Below are positions 35,005 to 48,000 of a stretch of DNA of 64,000 nucleotides, one piece after another. Under the pieces are notes generated by a model. It ran no database searches and had not been told where the DNA came from. It saw only the letters and a program-made list of their open reading frames with translations. Source of the stretch: Chlorella sorokiniana (Eukaryota; Chlorophyta; Trebouxiophyceae; Chlorellales; Chlorellaceae); the NCBI GenBank assembly GCA_025917655.1, contig CP084616.1:1612001-1676000 (forward strand), read 5' to 3'. Made by a program: the position numbers and the translations under genes. Position 1 is the stretch's first letter; each line of letters starts with the position of its first letter.

Positions 35005-37666
35005 GGAGGCGGAGGGCAGGAGGACCCGTCAGCAGGAAAGAAGGTGCCGAAGCCGTACAGCCAGAAGACTGAGCTGGCCTTCACCACGACAGGTGGGGCG
35101 GTGTGTGTGTGGGCTGTATGTGGTGGGGGAGGGGGCGGGCGGGCGGTTGGGGGGGGCTGTCTAGTGCCTTGCGCGGTGCCCTCCGTGGTCAAGACCAGCA
35201 GGCAGCCTGGCAGCAGCAGCAGACGCGGCAGGAATGCCTCGCGCTGTCAGCGGCATGTTTCCTTTGTTGCCTGCCCCCAACCTGTGGACCACCCCACCCC
35301 CTCCTCCCCCTTCCCCCAGGCGCCGCCTCCCGCGCCTTCACCTCCACCGCCATGGCTCCCGCCACCAAGAACGAGCGCACCGTGCGCCTCATCCAGTTGA
35401 AGCCACAGAAGAAGGGGTGCGCTGTTGGAAGGCGAGGGGGCACGCCGGCACGCCACCAGCTGCCCCCTGCACCTCTCCTGCCAGGGCCCCTTGCCCACAG
35501 ACCTTCCAGTGAACCCTCACAGACTCCTTCCAATTCTGTCACAATAAACGGTTTGAAATATCCATGCTGACCCAGCCTCCCACATTGCGCGCGCGCGCAC
35601 CCCCCCTTCCCCCACACTCACCCAAGCATTACCACTACACCTGCTCTCATCTGCCTCACCAAGCCTCTGCCCCCCCCGCCCAAACCAACACCCCCTTGCG
35701 CCACCCCCAAACACGCAGCTACTTGCGCGTGCACACGACCCTGGGAGACCTCAACCTGGAGCTGCACTGCGACATCGCCCCCGCACCTGCGAAAACTTCC
35801 TGGCCCTGGCGGAGGGAGGTGGGCGGGCACCTGCCGCCGCACGCACGCAGCGCCGCCGGCCGCCCAGACGCTGCTGCCGCTCCCAGCTTGGGCTGAGGCG
35901 TCACCGCACGCAGCCTGGTTTGATGGCATGCCGCTCTCGACCTTCAGCTCACCTGAACGATGAAAAACTCTCCCAGCCTGCACCCCCCAACCCAGCCTGC
36001 TCATTCCCACACCCCAGCCCACCCCTTACGCCCACCCTTCTTCTTGCTGCAGGGTACTACAACGACACAATCTTCCACCGTAGCATCAAGAACTTCATGA
36101 TCCAGGGCGGCGACCCGACGGGCACCGGCCGCGGCGGCGAGAGCGTGTGGGGCCCCGCCTTGACGTGAGCCCCGCCGCCTCTGCCCTGCCGCCGTGCGCA
36201 GCACCCCCTCCGCTGCTTCTTTTCAAGGGCGGCGGTGCGGGGTGGCTGGGAGCCGTTGGCCCGCTGCGCTGCCAGTCTGACTTGCTCTGTGCCTGATTTG
36301 GCACCTCCCGACCACCCACCTTCCTCCTACACGAGCGCGCTAGCTCACAGAGATCCTGCCCATCCACATGTGCACACTTGGCCCTCTCACTCCTGACCCA
36401 CACGCACCCACACACTTCCTCAATCCTAACAATCCTTCCATCCACCCTGCCCGCCCACACTTCCACACAAACACTCCGTGCCCCCCCCACACCCCCCCCA
36501 CCCACCCATACCGCGCAGGATGAGCTGGACAGCCGGCTGCTGCACAGTGGGCGCGGCGTGCTGTCCATGGCCAACTCTGGAAAGAACACAAACGGCTCGC
36601 AGGTGGGTGGCTGCTGCCCCCTGACCCCACCACAGCGGCGGCGGCGACGCCCCCCCGCCACCTGCGGCCGGGCGCCAGCTCGGGCAGCACTGAGTGGGCG
36701 GGTGCTGGGTGGAGACGCTGTCCAGCTGGCAGCGAGCGAGCGGCTGCAGCCTCCCAGGTATGCCAACAGGCTCTTGCCCCGCCCCCTTGACACCGCAGTT
36801 TTTGTGCTGTACAAGTCCGCCCACCACCTGGACTACAAGCACACCGTGTTTGGGCGGGTGGTGGGAGGTGAGGGGGGGGGGGGGGACAGAGTGCGGGGCC
36901 AGGCAGGGCCCAGCAGGTGTTGCGCTGCGCTGCGGGGCCAGGCACCCTGCGCGACAAGCAGGTGGGACCTGGGCAGCATTGCTTGCGGCGGCAGCTGCTG
37001 CCGCCCTGGAGCTGTGCCTGCGGTACCGCCGTCACCCAACAGTACCGGCTTGCGCTTTCACGGTGGTACTGCAGGCTTTGAGGTGCTGTCCCTCATGGAG
37101 AAGGTGCCCACCGACGACGACGACCGACCGCTGCAGGTGGGGGGCCGCGGCCGCCGCCCTGAAGCTGTTTTTGCACAGCGCAGCATGCACAGCATGCGTC
37201 TACACTGCATGTGTCTTGTGCTCCTGGGGCAGGGTGGCCCGCCTTAATGTTGTGTGCATAGCGCAGCATGCATGCAGCGTGCATGTGCGTTGTGCGTGTT
37301 GTTGGTTCCTGGGGCGGGCGACCCGGCTGCGCCGTGCCGGGGCTGGGTGGGGCGTGGGGCCTTGCTGCAGCCCCCCCTCCGCGCTCCCCTTGTTGCCCTG
37401 GGACTCCATCCCGCACCCTGCAGCCCTTCTTCTGTTGCCGTTCCTCAGGACTCCTCCCGGCGGCCTCACTGCGCCTGCGCCTTGTTGCTGCATCCTCCTC
37501 TCCAGGAGATCAAGATCACGGGGGCCACCATCTTTGTCAACCCTTACAAGGACCTTCTGGAAGAGGAGGAAGCCGCGGAGGCAGCCAAGAAGAAGGCGGC
37601 GGAGAAGGAGGCGCAGGGGTTTGCCGCCGACGACGAATGGGGGCGCTGGTGGACCAACCCAGCTGC

Positions 37667-37701
<35 letters not shown>

Positions 37702-37850
37702 TGGGCAAGTATCTCGCAGGCGGCGGCGCAGCAAAGCCCGCGGCGGCGCCCGCCCCTGCGGCTGGGGAGCAGCCCGCGGCGGCGGCGGCCCCCGCGGCGA
37801 AGAAGGCCAAGACAGCGGCGGGCGGCTACGGCAACTTTGACGCGTGGTGA
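32254..37850 (+). CDS. CYP65: U-box cyclophilin CYP65 / PPIL2-type peptidyl-prolyl isomerase
   Basis: Nuclear U-box ubiquitin ligase fused to a cyclophilin, spliceosome-associated in relatives. Start [18 protein letters not shown] at 32254. Exons fixed by phase: 32254-32324, 32470-32554, 32854-32966 ([20 protein letters not shown]), 33210-33264 ([16 protein letters not shown]), 33440-33554 ([19 protein letters not shown]), 33767-33823 ([19 protein letters not shown]), from 33940 ([14 protein letters not shown]), and from 34260. The GC-AG intron 34013-34259 keeps phase. An Ala/Gly-rich middle follows, then the cyclophilin core: [77 protein letters not shown] Gly/Ala/Lys-rich tail ends GGYGNFDAW at 37850. 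One-base gaps at runs 33942-33945, 35778-35782 and 36799-36803 break conserved motifs. Confidence 0.93.
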
Positions 37851-38239
37851 CGCGCCCGCTGCGCCGCCGCGCCCGCCGCGAGGCGGCACCTGCCGGTCCC
37901 TGTTCGCCGCTCTTTGGTCCTGTCTACCTGTTGCTTGCCTGTACCATCTGCTGTTCTTGGTTGCCCCCGACCAGCCACGAACTTCTCTTGCCTGACTGAC
38001 TGCCCTCGGCACCCCTGCCATGCCACCTCGCTTGCCTCGCGACATTCCACTGACCCTGACCCAGCCCCTCCCTCCTCGAAGCTCTTCTCCCGGCCAGCTC
38101 GCACCACACTGAGCAAGCCAATGGTTGCTTGCAAGGTCCGGCTGCTGAACAGGAAAACGTGTGCATCAGGGGGTTGCGGCAAGGGCTGGGGGCGCTCTGG
38201 GCATGCAGGTGGTTGAGGGGGTGGTTAAGTTTCGGTATC
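37851..38239. other. Convergent intergenic / overlapping 3' flanks
   Basis: Lies between the CYP65 stop (+) and the protease-homologue stop (-). No coding segment. No TGTAA was found on either strand here. Confidence 0.5.
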
Positions 38240-40530
38240 CTACAGCGGCGTGGGCACGTTCTGGTTGTAGAAAGCCTTGTAGTTGGCAGTGGCATTGGCC
38301 TCTCCTTTCAAGATCTGCAGGACATCGCAGGAAAAAAATGAGGGAGGAGGTTGAAGTGATGGGCGGGGGCGCGGCAAGAGCCTCAAGAACCAAGCGTTGG
38401 TGCTGCTGCACGGTGGCGGTACCGTACCTGCAAGCCGAGGTCGATCCACCCCTGTACTGCGCCACGTTCAAGAAGCCGCCTGCAGCGGGGAGGGCGGGGG
38501 CCGCGGAGCGCTCGCATCCAGCTCAGCAGCGGCGACAGCGCCCAGCATCGCACCCGACGCAGCCAGCCTGCTCCTCTTTCTAGAGGGAGCCCGGATGCGC
38601 CGCCGCTGGCTGCCGCCCAAGCGGCACCAGCAGTTGGCAGGGGCCAGCGAACACGCCGCGCGCTGGCACCCGCCCCAGCCGCCCCCGCCGCCGCTCACTC
38701 AGCCCGCCACGGCCGCAGCCCTTGGGCCCGTTGAAGGCGGCGATGCCGACCAGCCTGTCCTGCTTCACGTTTCGCCCCTTGACGAAGAGCGGGCCGCCCT
38801 GGTCGCCGCTGCAGATGCCCGCCGGCTGGCCAGGCGTGCCTGCGCACAGCGTGCGGCGGGTGGACCACACCTTGCCAAAGGCGGGCCACTGCTGCCTGCA
38901 CACCGCCCGGGGCTGCACCGCCAGCTGGACCTGCTCGGGTGGGTGGGTGCAGTGGTGGGGTTGGTGATGGTGGTGGGGGTGGGGGGGGCAGGGCGAGGTG
39001 TGTGGTGCAAGTGTGTGCACAAGTGTGTATGTGAACAGAGCGCAGGCGAGCGGCTGCGGCAGGGGCACGGCGGCCGAGCCTGGGCCCAACACTGGGGGTT
39101 CAGCGGCGGAACGGGGGCACAGCAGACAAGAGAAGATCCAAGCAGGGTCAAGGTGGCAGGAGCTGGCGGGGCCAGCACGCAGGCGGCAGCAGGCGGCAGG
39201 GCAGCCAGCAGCGCAAGCGCACGCACCTCTTGCAGGTAGTGCGGCACGTTTGGCTTGCCCCAGTCGCCAAAGCCCAGCGCCGTGAGCTTGGTGCCCACAG
39301 GCACCGGCGGGTTGGGCTTCTCTGCGACGAACGCGCAGCGGGGGCGGGCGGGGGAAGCGGTCGGCAAGCTGCGGCAGGCGGCTGGCTGAGCGGGAGCCAT
39401 GGGAAAACCCCAAGAATCCCGTCCCCTTCCTTCCACCCCCTACCCACAACCAACACACCGTTCCGTTCCCTCCTTCCCCAGCCCCGCAGCAGTGCATGAG
39501 CGTCTCACTGGGGGCAGGCGGATGGGGGTCATGAGGGAGGGCACTTGTGGGATCTTGCCGCCGCCCAGCCGCATGAGGGCAATGTCGTTCAGGGCGGGGT
39601 TGGCCTGTGGAGTTGGGGCGCGTCGCGGCGAGCGGGGGTGGTTGGTGGCATGAATTGGAGCGGCGGCAAAGGGAGCAGGGGACCAGCGGTGCGCTGCGAG
39701 CACGGCGGGGGCAGACGGCAGCCACCCGCCGCCGCAAACACGCCATCCTGCGGTGCCGCCGCATGGTGTCGAACCCGCGCGCGCCCCAGCCCCCAGCCGC
39801 AGAGCAGGCAGCAGGTGGGGGCGCGCCTCACCGTGCGGTTCCAGCCCGAGTGCAGCAGCACCGCGGTCACAAAGCGGATCTCGTACTCGCCGCCGCGCCG
39901 CGTGTTGACGCCCAGCCGCGCCCACGGGAAGAGGGTGGCCTTGCGTGGGATGCCCCAGCCGTTGATGGTGCAGCTGGCGGCGGTGAGGAGCACGGTTGAG
40001 GAGATGAGCACGGCCCCGCAGATGGGGTCGCCCTTGAGGGTCCCGTGCTCTGCCGCAGCGACGTCATCCATCGAAAGCTGGCAGGAAGGATGGGGGCAAG
40101 GACGGAAGGAAGGGGGCGTGAGGCACGGTCGGGCCAGAGGCAGGGGAAGGGGAGTGGAGGGGGCACGCAGCAGGTGGGGTCGAAGCACCCGCAAGCGCAC
40201 AACTCCCGCTGCCCAACTTTCCCAACAGGCACGGCAGTTCTGCCAACCAGAACCAAGAGCCACATCCCCGGCAACTCGGCAACGGAGGTCAAGGGCGGGG
40301 CTGCCCACCGGTTGAGCGCTGCATCGTAGCCGCCGGCGATGGCGGCTTGAACGCCGTCCTCCTCTTCCAGCAGCTCTCTGCGGCAGCGGCGAGCAGGTCG
40401 GCAACTCAGTTTGAAGGAGCGGCAGCCTGCGCAGCCTGCGAGGGCTGATGGCGCTGGCGTCCCACCTGCTGGCCGCCGCCGCCGCTGCGGCCAAGACCAG
40501 CAGTGCCGCGATCAGCGGGCGCCGTGACAT
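38240..40530 (-). CDS. Secreted trypsin-fold (S1) protease homologue, catalytically dead
   Basis: Chymotrypsin-fold secreted protein. Signal peptide MSRRPLIAALLVLAAAAA at 40530. Exons: 40530-40466, 40377-40309 (QAAIAGGYDAALNR, resembling the IVGG activation site), 40077-39832, then NDIALMRLGGGKIPQVPS, VPVGTKLTALGFGDWGKP, AVCRQQWPAFGKVW and VGIAAFNGPKGCGRGG exons, ending FYNQNVPTPL at 38240. The catalytic-His motif TAAHC reads LLTAASCTI (Ser codon 39973-39975). The Asp is kept in NDIAL (39584-39586). The Ser motif GDSGGP reads CSGDQGGPLFV (Gln codon 38799-38801). Disulphide Cys and the fold's framework are conserved. A one-base gap at 38449-38452 hides YRGWIDLGLQ. Inference: a pseudoprotease kept for binding or regulation. 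Confidence 0.85.
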
Positions 40531-41237
40531 GCTAGTCTCTGCCTGGATCTAGGGGCCAAACATGGGGGTGGGATGCAAGCCCGTTAGAAGACGGCTTTCG
40601 CAGGGGGCGCGGATGGCATCTGAGGGAGATGCGCGGGAGGTGGCCAGCCAAGGTATCATACAAATCGCAGGAGTGCTTCCGAAGTACAAAATTGCGTGCC
40701 GAGACGAAGGGGCCGGCCAATGGCGCTGAAGACTCTTGTGACGCTCACCCGGGGGCAGCCGCTCGCACAAGACGCCTCCAAGCGCTGAGACGACCCTGAG
40801 GTCGACGAATTCAAACGCAAGGCACAGGCAGCGCCGCCTTTACAGGGCGGCCTGCCCGCACAGCCAGCGGGGCTGTGCCGGTGAGGCACTTTGGGTTTAC
40901 GACCTCCTTGGACCTACAATGAGGCGCTTGCCCTTTCGTAGTTGATCAGGAGCCAGGCCGTCCCAGCGCCTGGCCCAATGGCACCCAGCCTGCAGTGACC
41001 CTTGCTGTATGCGGTCACGTTGCCGCCAGCCCAGCATTGGCCGCCGAGGGCTACGCAGCACGCTGGCCTGACGAGAGGCAACCCCTGACATGCAGCACGC
41101 CTTGTGATATTGTAGGGCAATGTTGCTTCCAGCAGGCGCTGCTAATAGAACGGCATGAGATCAGTGTTTGTTGGCCACGGCAGCGGAGCGCGGGCGGAGC
41201 AAACCCCAGCATCAAGCAGTTTTTCCCGAGAAGAGGT
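40531..41237. other. Intergenic upstream of the protease homologue and downstream of H2B
   Basis: No conserved coding segment or RNA gene recognised. Moderately GC-rich, with promoter sequence of the protease-homologue gene expected next to 40531. Confidence 0.5.
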
Positions 41238-41253
41238 GGTGTTGAATAACACC
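41238..41253 (-). terminator. Histone 3' palindrome of H2B
   Basis: On the minus strand GGTGTT-ATTC-AACACC forms a 6-bp stem with a 4-base loop, 36-51 bases past the H2B stop. The same element follows all four histone genes here. Confidence 0.85.
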
Positions 41254-41288
41254 AGTTTGTTTGTTTGTATGTGAGGCAGGAAGCGCGT

Positions 41289-41656
41289 TCACGCGGAGGT
41301 GAACTTGGTGACGGCCTTGGTGCCCTCAGACACGGCGTGCTTGGCCAGCTCGCCGGGCAGCACCAGGCGCACGGCGGTCTGGATCTCGCGGGAGGTCAGG
41401 GTGGGCTTCTTGTTCACGCGGGACAGCTGGGCGGCGGCGGTGGCGATCTTCTCAAACTGGTCGGCGATGAAGGAGTTGAGGATGGCCATGGACTTGGAGG
41501 AGATGCCGGTGTCGGGGTGCACCTGCTTGAGCACCTTGAAGATGTAGAGCTTGTAGCTCTCGGTGCCCTTGCTCTTCTTGACCTTCTTGCCGCCCTCCTT
41601 GGCGGGCTTGGCGGCCTTCTTGGCCGGGGCGGGCTTCTTGCCGGAGGGGGAGCCAT
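41289..41656 (-). CDS. H2B: Histone H2B
   Basis: Core nucleosome histone. Intronless. The body reads [53 protein letters not shown] and [19 protein letters not shown], ending at 41289. The start codon at 41656 is out of frame with this by one base: the N-terminus becomes [19 protein letters not shown] if the G run 41646-41650 has six rather than five bases, giving 122 residues, normal for the family. It shares a 321-base divergent promoter with H2A. Ends in a histone palindrome rather than a TGTAA signal. Confidence 0.95.
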
Positions 41657-41977
41657 GGTGACTGGGGTGGGGGGTGTGGGCAGGTGGGGACAGGTGGTGA
41701 AAGGGGTGAGGCTGGGGACGAGCGCCGGGAGCTTTGTAGCGCTGCGCTGCGAGCGGGGAGCATTCGAGGCTGCGGCCAGCGGGGGAGCGGGGCGGCGGTG
41801 GCCCCCGCTGGCCTGCAGGGTGGCACCCATCCGGGGCCCGCCACCGCCTGCCGCCGCCTGGCTCATGCCGCCCGCAGGCGGCGCTCGCTTAAAAAAGCCT
41901 GCCCTGCAGCATGTCTCGTCACCCAATCCACCTCTCCCTCCCCACTACCTCACAACCCAACCGCCCACCAACCAACC
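41657..41977. promoter_or_regulatory. Bidirectional H2B/H2A promoter
   Basis: 321 bases between the divergent H2B and H2A starts. Holds a TTAAAAAA tract (about 41888) suited as a TATA element for H2A and the 18-base element GGCACCCATCCGGGGCCC at 41822-41839, which recurs in the H4/H3 promoter. Confidence 0.75.
41822..41839 (+). promoter_or_regulatory. Shared 18-base histone promoter element, copy 1
   Basis: GGCACCCATCCGGGGCCC; near-identical copies at 43404-43421 and, inverted, 43489-43506. Confidence 0.6.
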
Positions 41978-42358
41978 ATGTCTGGCCGCGGCAAGGGCAA
42001 GACCTCCGGCAAGAAGGCCGTGAGCAAGAGCTCCAAGGCGGGCCTGCAGTTCCCCGTGGGCCGCATTGCCCGCTACCTGAAGAAGGGCCGCTACGCCGAG
42101 CGCATCGGTGCCGGCGCCCCCGTGTACCTGGCCGCCGTGCTGGAGTACCTGGCCGCCGAGGTGCTGGAGCTGGCGGGCAACGCCGCCCGCGACAACAAGA
42201 AGACGCGCATCATCCCCCGCCACATCCAGCTGGCGGTGCGCAACGACGAGGAGCTGTCCAAGCTGCTTGCGGGCGTGACCATCGCTGAGGGCGGCGTGCT
42301 GCCCAACATCCACTCCGTGCTGCTGCCCAAGAAGACCGGCAAGAAGGCCGAGGCTTGA
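41978..42358 (+). CDS. H2A: Histone H2A (canonical)
   Basis: Core nucleosome histone, intronless, 126 residues, fully open frame. Start [18 protein letters not shown] after an ACCAACC leader; body [59 protein letters not shown]-terminus [13 protein letters not shown]. No SQ(E/D) phosphorylation tail, so not H2A.X, and no extended H2A.Z features. Divergently paired with H2B. Confidence 0.98.
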   Translation: MSGRGKGKTSGKKAVSKSSKAGLQFPVGRIARYLKKGRYAERIGAGAPVYLAAVLEYLAAEVLELAGNAARDNKKTRIIPRHIQLAVRNDEELSKLLAGVTIAEGGVLPNIHSVLLPKKTGKKAEA

Positions 42359-42411
42359 AGCGGCCGACGCTGGCTGGAGCCCTCCTCCCACCTCAACCAA
42401 CAAACCCAACT

Positions 42412-42427
42412 GGTGTTATTCAACACC
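42412..42427 (+). terminator. Histone 3' palindrome of H2A
   Basis: GGTGTT-ATTC-AACACC, 54 bases past the H2A stop; 6-bp stem, 4-base loop. Confidence 0.85.
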
Positions 42428-42928
42428 ACCTCTCATGGGAACACTCTATTCTTAATACACCTTGCTGTGGTGCTGCCGGGCCTGCCCTGCGGTTTCTGTT
42501 GTGTTCTGCTTGGCTTGGGCTGACGCGCTGGAGAAAGGGGCTTGGGGGCTGTAGAAAAGGGTGTCTTGGACAGATGGTTGGCTGCTGTGCGGGAGGTTTG
42601 CTAAAGAGCTGACTGACTGTCACTGCGGGAGCTCCTCAAGTTTACGTGGCTGGGGGCAAGTGGTGCTGCCCGCCTGTTCGGTGCATACACAACCTTTCTT
42701 TTGAAAGGTGGCACTGGCTGCATCGTGTGCCAGTCTCACACCTTTGACCATCTCTGACATGCGTTTGAGTGCACAAGGTGACTGCATACACCCCTGCCTC
42801 TCTTAGAAAGCAGCATAGCAGCCATAAGGAACCCAACAACTAGCATGCCACGCATCGGACGCAATGAGGAGGCACAAGGCAGGCACAGCGGACAAGCATG
42901 GTCCAGCAAGCAGTTTCCATGAAGGGGT
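42428..42928. other. Intergenic between the two histone pairs
   Basis: About 500 bases between the palindromes of H2A (+) and H4 (-), which converge here. No coding segment seen; notably lower GC than the histone genes. Confidence 0.6.
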
Positions 42929-42944
42929 GGTGTTGCATAACACC
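42929..42944 (-). terminator. Histone 3' palindrome of H4
   Basis: On the minus strand GGTGTT-ATGC-AACACC, about 33-48 bases past the H4 stop. Confidence 0.85.
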
Positions 42945-42976
42945 AGTTTGTATTGTTGATGAGGGCCACCTCGCGT

Positions 42977-44015
<1,039 letters not shown>

Positions 44016-44060
44016 GCGCCCGCTGGCAGGCCGAGGCCTGGCAACACAACACAACCAACT

Positions 44061-44076
44061 GGTGTTATTAAACACC
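44061..44076 (+). terminator. Histone 3' palindrome of H3
   Basis: GGTGTT-ATTA-AACACC, 46 bases past the H3 stop. Confidence 0.85.
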
Positions 44077-45056
44077 ACCCCTTGTCCGGAAATGTGATTC
44101 ACATGGTTCCTGCGGGGCAATCCATCATGCATGACAGCAGCAAAGGCTGGAGGGCGCACCCACGGCGTGCATCAGCCTTGTAGTGCTTGGGGAGGAAAGG
44201 GAAGGAGGGGCCCAGGTGGCTTTCAGCTGCCCTAAGAGGCAGCGACACAACAGTTCCCTGCCGCCACGGCCGCTGTGTGAGGACCAGCCAATGGCATTGT
44301 CCGCACTGTGCACAAAGCCCTTGCTTGCATCCACAACCTAAGTCATCCAGCCCCATCTGGAAGTCGTTGTGGTGAAAGGCCCACCTGACACCAGGTCTAA
44401 CGGGCTTGGCGCCGTCGCTATTTTGGTCGTCGAATTGGTTGCTGCAGGCGGCGCGGGCAGGCATCCTGAAAGCCTGAGAGGCAGGCTTGGGAGGCGACCG
44501 AGGGCAAGCACGACAGAAGGATGACATGGGCGTGGGGAAGAAAGCCGCAGACTGGGCGGAGTGCACGGCTGGCCTCTCAACTGCTGCCTTGCACGCCGCC
44601 CTCGGGGCAACCCTCGACCCTCCTTTGCCTAAGGAAGGCGTCTGTAAGTGTGGACACAGGCTGACAGCCCGCACTGTGGCTGGCGGCGGCGGGCTCTGGG
44701 GCCGGGAAGTGGCTGGCGGGCAGTGGCGAAGCGGGACAGTGCCGAGGCGAGTGCAGGCTACAGAGAGGGAAGAATGCGAGCCAACAGAGTGGCAACCACG
44801 ACGCAACCCTGCACACAGGCCATGGCGCCACACGCCGCAGCCTCCCCACGGGCACGTGCCCGCCCGCGCTGAGCCTGCTCCGACCCTGCACTCGCAAACT
44901 GCAGAGTGCGCTCGCTGTCCCTCCCTCCGGATTGCTCGATTCGATATCTCTTTCATTAATTACTTCTTCAGGCAACGGACACGAGGGACAGGCAACAGCC
45001 GAGCAGTTCGTTGGCCGGCGATGCCTTCGCTGCGGTGAAGCGGCGAGCTTCGTAGC
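44077..45056. other. Intergenic
   Basis: About 1 kb between H3 and the pectate-lyase-fold gene. No conserved coding segment or RNA gene recognised; promoter of the downstream gene expected near its right end. Confidence 0.5.
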
Positions 45057-48000
45057 ATGATGAAACGCTTCTTGACAGTATTTGGAGTCACCTTCATTGC
45101 CTGTAAGCGGTAGCGGCGTGTCGGAGAGCCCGCATCCACATGTCGCAACCGCCGAGCACCCGGCAACGCCCTGGTGTGCGTTGTGGCCCGTAAGTAGCTT
45201 TGTAAAGATTTGCTTGGAATGGTGCAGGGGCGGTCGGAACGGCGGCTCTCACGGGCTACCTGCCCAAAGGCAGGGAGCTGGACTGGAGCTTCGCGGGTTA
45301 CAGAGGCGAGTGCATTCGTGCTCAGACCTGCGTTCCACCTGCCTTTACTCGCAGCGAGCCCGTAGGAGGCAGCCGCCACTCCCAGGCCGGTGTGCTGCTG
45401 CCCTGCACTGCCCCCTGCGCTCCACCCGCCCGCTGCCTCCCCTCCTGCCTGATGCAGATGGCGACGTGCCGCTGCCCACGCCCCTGTCGCCGTCGAGGTA
45501 CAACGTGAAGGACTTTGGGGCCAAGGGGGACGGCGAAACAGACGACACCGCCGCGCTCCTGGTGCGCCGCCGCCACCCGCCGCCCGCGGGCCCTGCGCTT
45601 GCCACCGCTCGCACTGCTCCCCGGCACAGCACCCCTGGTTGGCTCACGCGATTCGCCCACTGGCGCAGGCGGCTGTGGCCGCGGCAAACGTGGACCCTGG
45701 TCCTGTCCTGCTGCCGGCGGGGACGTACCTGCTGTCCCGCCCCCTGGCCTTCCTTTCCAGCAACGTCACCCTGCGGGGCGAGGGGGTGAGCTGGCGGCTG
45801 AGGGCGCCGCCCGCACCTGCCAACGAGCAGGTTGAAGGAGAAAGGATGGTAGCGCACAGTCCCCGGGTCGCTCCCGGCCCCGCCGGGCACCACACCCCCT
45901 GCCTCCCTCCTCCCTGCACCGTCGGCAGCCAGCCAGGTCTTAAGTCTCTTTCACGGCTGCAATGCGCTCCCTCCCCTGCCTTGCAGGAGGACCTCACCCG
46001 CATCCTCATCAAGAAGTCCCTGTCCGACGTGTATGGAGGCACCTGGGCCGCCGACAGGGCCGGTGAGCGGCGGCGGGGCGGGGCACGAGGGTCAGGGCGA
46101 GGTGCTCGACGGGCAGCAGCCGCAAAGTGCCCCACCAGCTTGGCTCCAGGAACCTTGGCTGCACAGACAAGGCGCAGCGGCAGTGATGAGGATGAGGACC
46201 GCCCACACATTCCACCCCCCCCCCCCTCCCTGCCCCAAACCCCACCCCCTCCCTGCCCCAGGAGGCGGCCTCAAGTCGCTCTGGGCCTCCGGCGGCGCCT
46301 TCATCCAGTTCTGGGGCGGCGATCCCGCCTCCTCGGACGACGCGGGCAGCGAGGTGGCGGCGGTCTACGGGGCCGTGGAGCGCGGGGCCACGCGCCTGCC
46401 GGTGAGCCCTGCTCGCAGGTTTCTTGTCTGTGTTTGGAGGCATGCAGGAAAGCATGCTGGACGGGCAGACGCCTCCTGACAGGGCAGCAGCAGGTGGCGG
46501 AGCGCCGCGGCGGCGATGCCAAAGATCGCGCAGCCGGGCCCCACCTGGGGCTCAACAGCTACGCCCACCCGCCCATCCGTGCCCCGCCCCACCCCTCCTC
46601 CCCCGGCCACCGTAATCGCTGCAGGTTGCTTTCCTGTCGCAACCAGCCGTGGGCCAGCAGGTGCGCCTCTTCGTCAACGATCCGCCCACGCCCGACGCCG
46701 GGGGCGACGGCGGCCAGCGCCGCCGGCGCTTGGCGGCGCTGCGCGGCGGCGAGGCGGCCTGGCGCGGCCTGCGGCCTGAGGGTGCCCGCTCGCGGCCGGG
46801 TGCCACCCGCCAGGGGGCAGAGGCCGCCTCGGAGCCGGCAGCGACAGTTGCTTCGATGCCGCGCAATGCAGCGCTGGAGCGGCTGCGGGAGGGGCTCGGC
46901 TTGCCGCTGCAGCGGGACGCCGACAAGGAGCGGGCGGAGCGGCTGCGCCTGCGCCTGCACCAGCTCTTCCCGGGATGGACTCCGCCGGAGCCTCCGGCGA
47001 GGACGACTCACCGCGGGCGCGTCGAAGACCGCGCCGGCGACGGCGGCTGGCGCTCCCTGCGCGGGCGGCGCCTGCAGCAGGGCGGCAGCGCCAGCCTGAC
47101 CACCCGCGACCTGCCCAGCCGGCTGCTGGCGGAGCCGGCGTTTGCAGCTGCGGCGCTGGCGGCGCGCTTCTTCGGCGCAGCAGAGCCGGGGCTTTCTCTG
47201 GTGAGGCGCTGCAGCCCGCTTTCTCCCAGCCTCGAGATTGGTTTCGTTGCTTTCGTTGGGCGTGCCTGCTCTGGCTGCCCACGCCGTGTCCAGCGAGCTC
47301 GCCGCTGCCTGGGAGAAGAAAGAAACCGGGACAGCAACGCCCGAGAGCTGCGACAGATGGTGCCGGAGATAGCGTCGCGGCCGCTGCCACCGGAGCCGCC
47401 GCGTGGGGATTGGGAGCAGAGTGGGGGCCCCCAAACCCCCTTGCTCCTGCTGCCGCAGGAGGATGCCCTCGCCGCCGACCAAGCCGCCAAAGATTCCAGC
47501 AGCGCCGCTGTGCAGGCATGGAAATGGAGCAGGTGGATGGCTGGCTTGGGAGGGGGGCGGCGGAAGGGGGGCTGCCCAGCACTTGTCCCGTGGTCTCCAG
47601 CCTGTGGTCTTGTGCAGGCATGCGCAGTGCACTGCGCAAAGGAACAACGGAAGCAAAGCATCAGTCTGGCTCGCCCCAGATCCCACAGCCAGCGTGCTGT
47701 GCCTGAGCCACACTCGTGTCGTGCGACCCTCTGCCCAACCGCTGCTGCCGCTGTCCCCGCAGCCTGCCGGCTGATGAGGTGGCGAAGGACCAGCTGCAGC
47801 TGGTGGCCAGGTGGGGCCACTTCCACTGGCCTGTGCTTTGTTTCACTGACTTATCCGTTTTAAAGTTCACAAGACATCACACCCCCAGCTGCCGCCGCCC
47901 TGCCAACCTGCGGCCGGAGCCCAGAACGTCCAGCCGAGTTGGGGCTGTGCCCGTTCCCCACCGCACAAACTACACACACACACACAGCAGCCAAATGGCG

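Noticed and set aside
41646-41656. H2B as a pseudogene because its ATG is out of frame
   Set aside because: The rest is perfectly conserved, with promoter and 3' palindrome intact; a one-base run error explains it.
41978-42358. H2A.X or H2A.Z identity
   Set aside because: The C-terminus KKTGKKAEA lacks an SQ motif and the body lacks H2A.Z residues.
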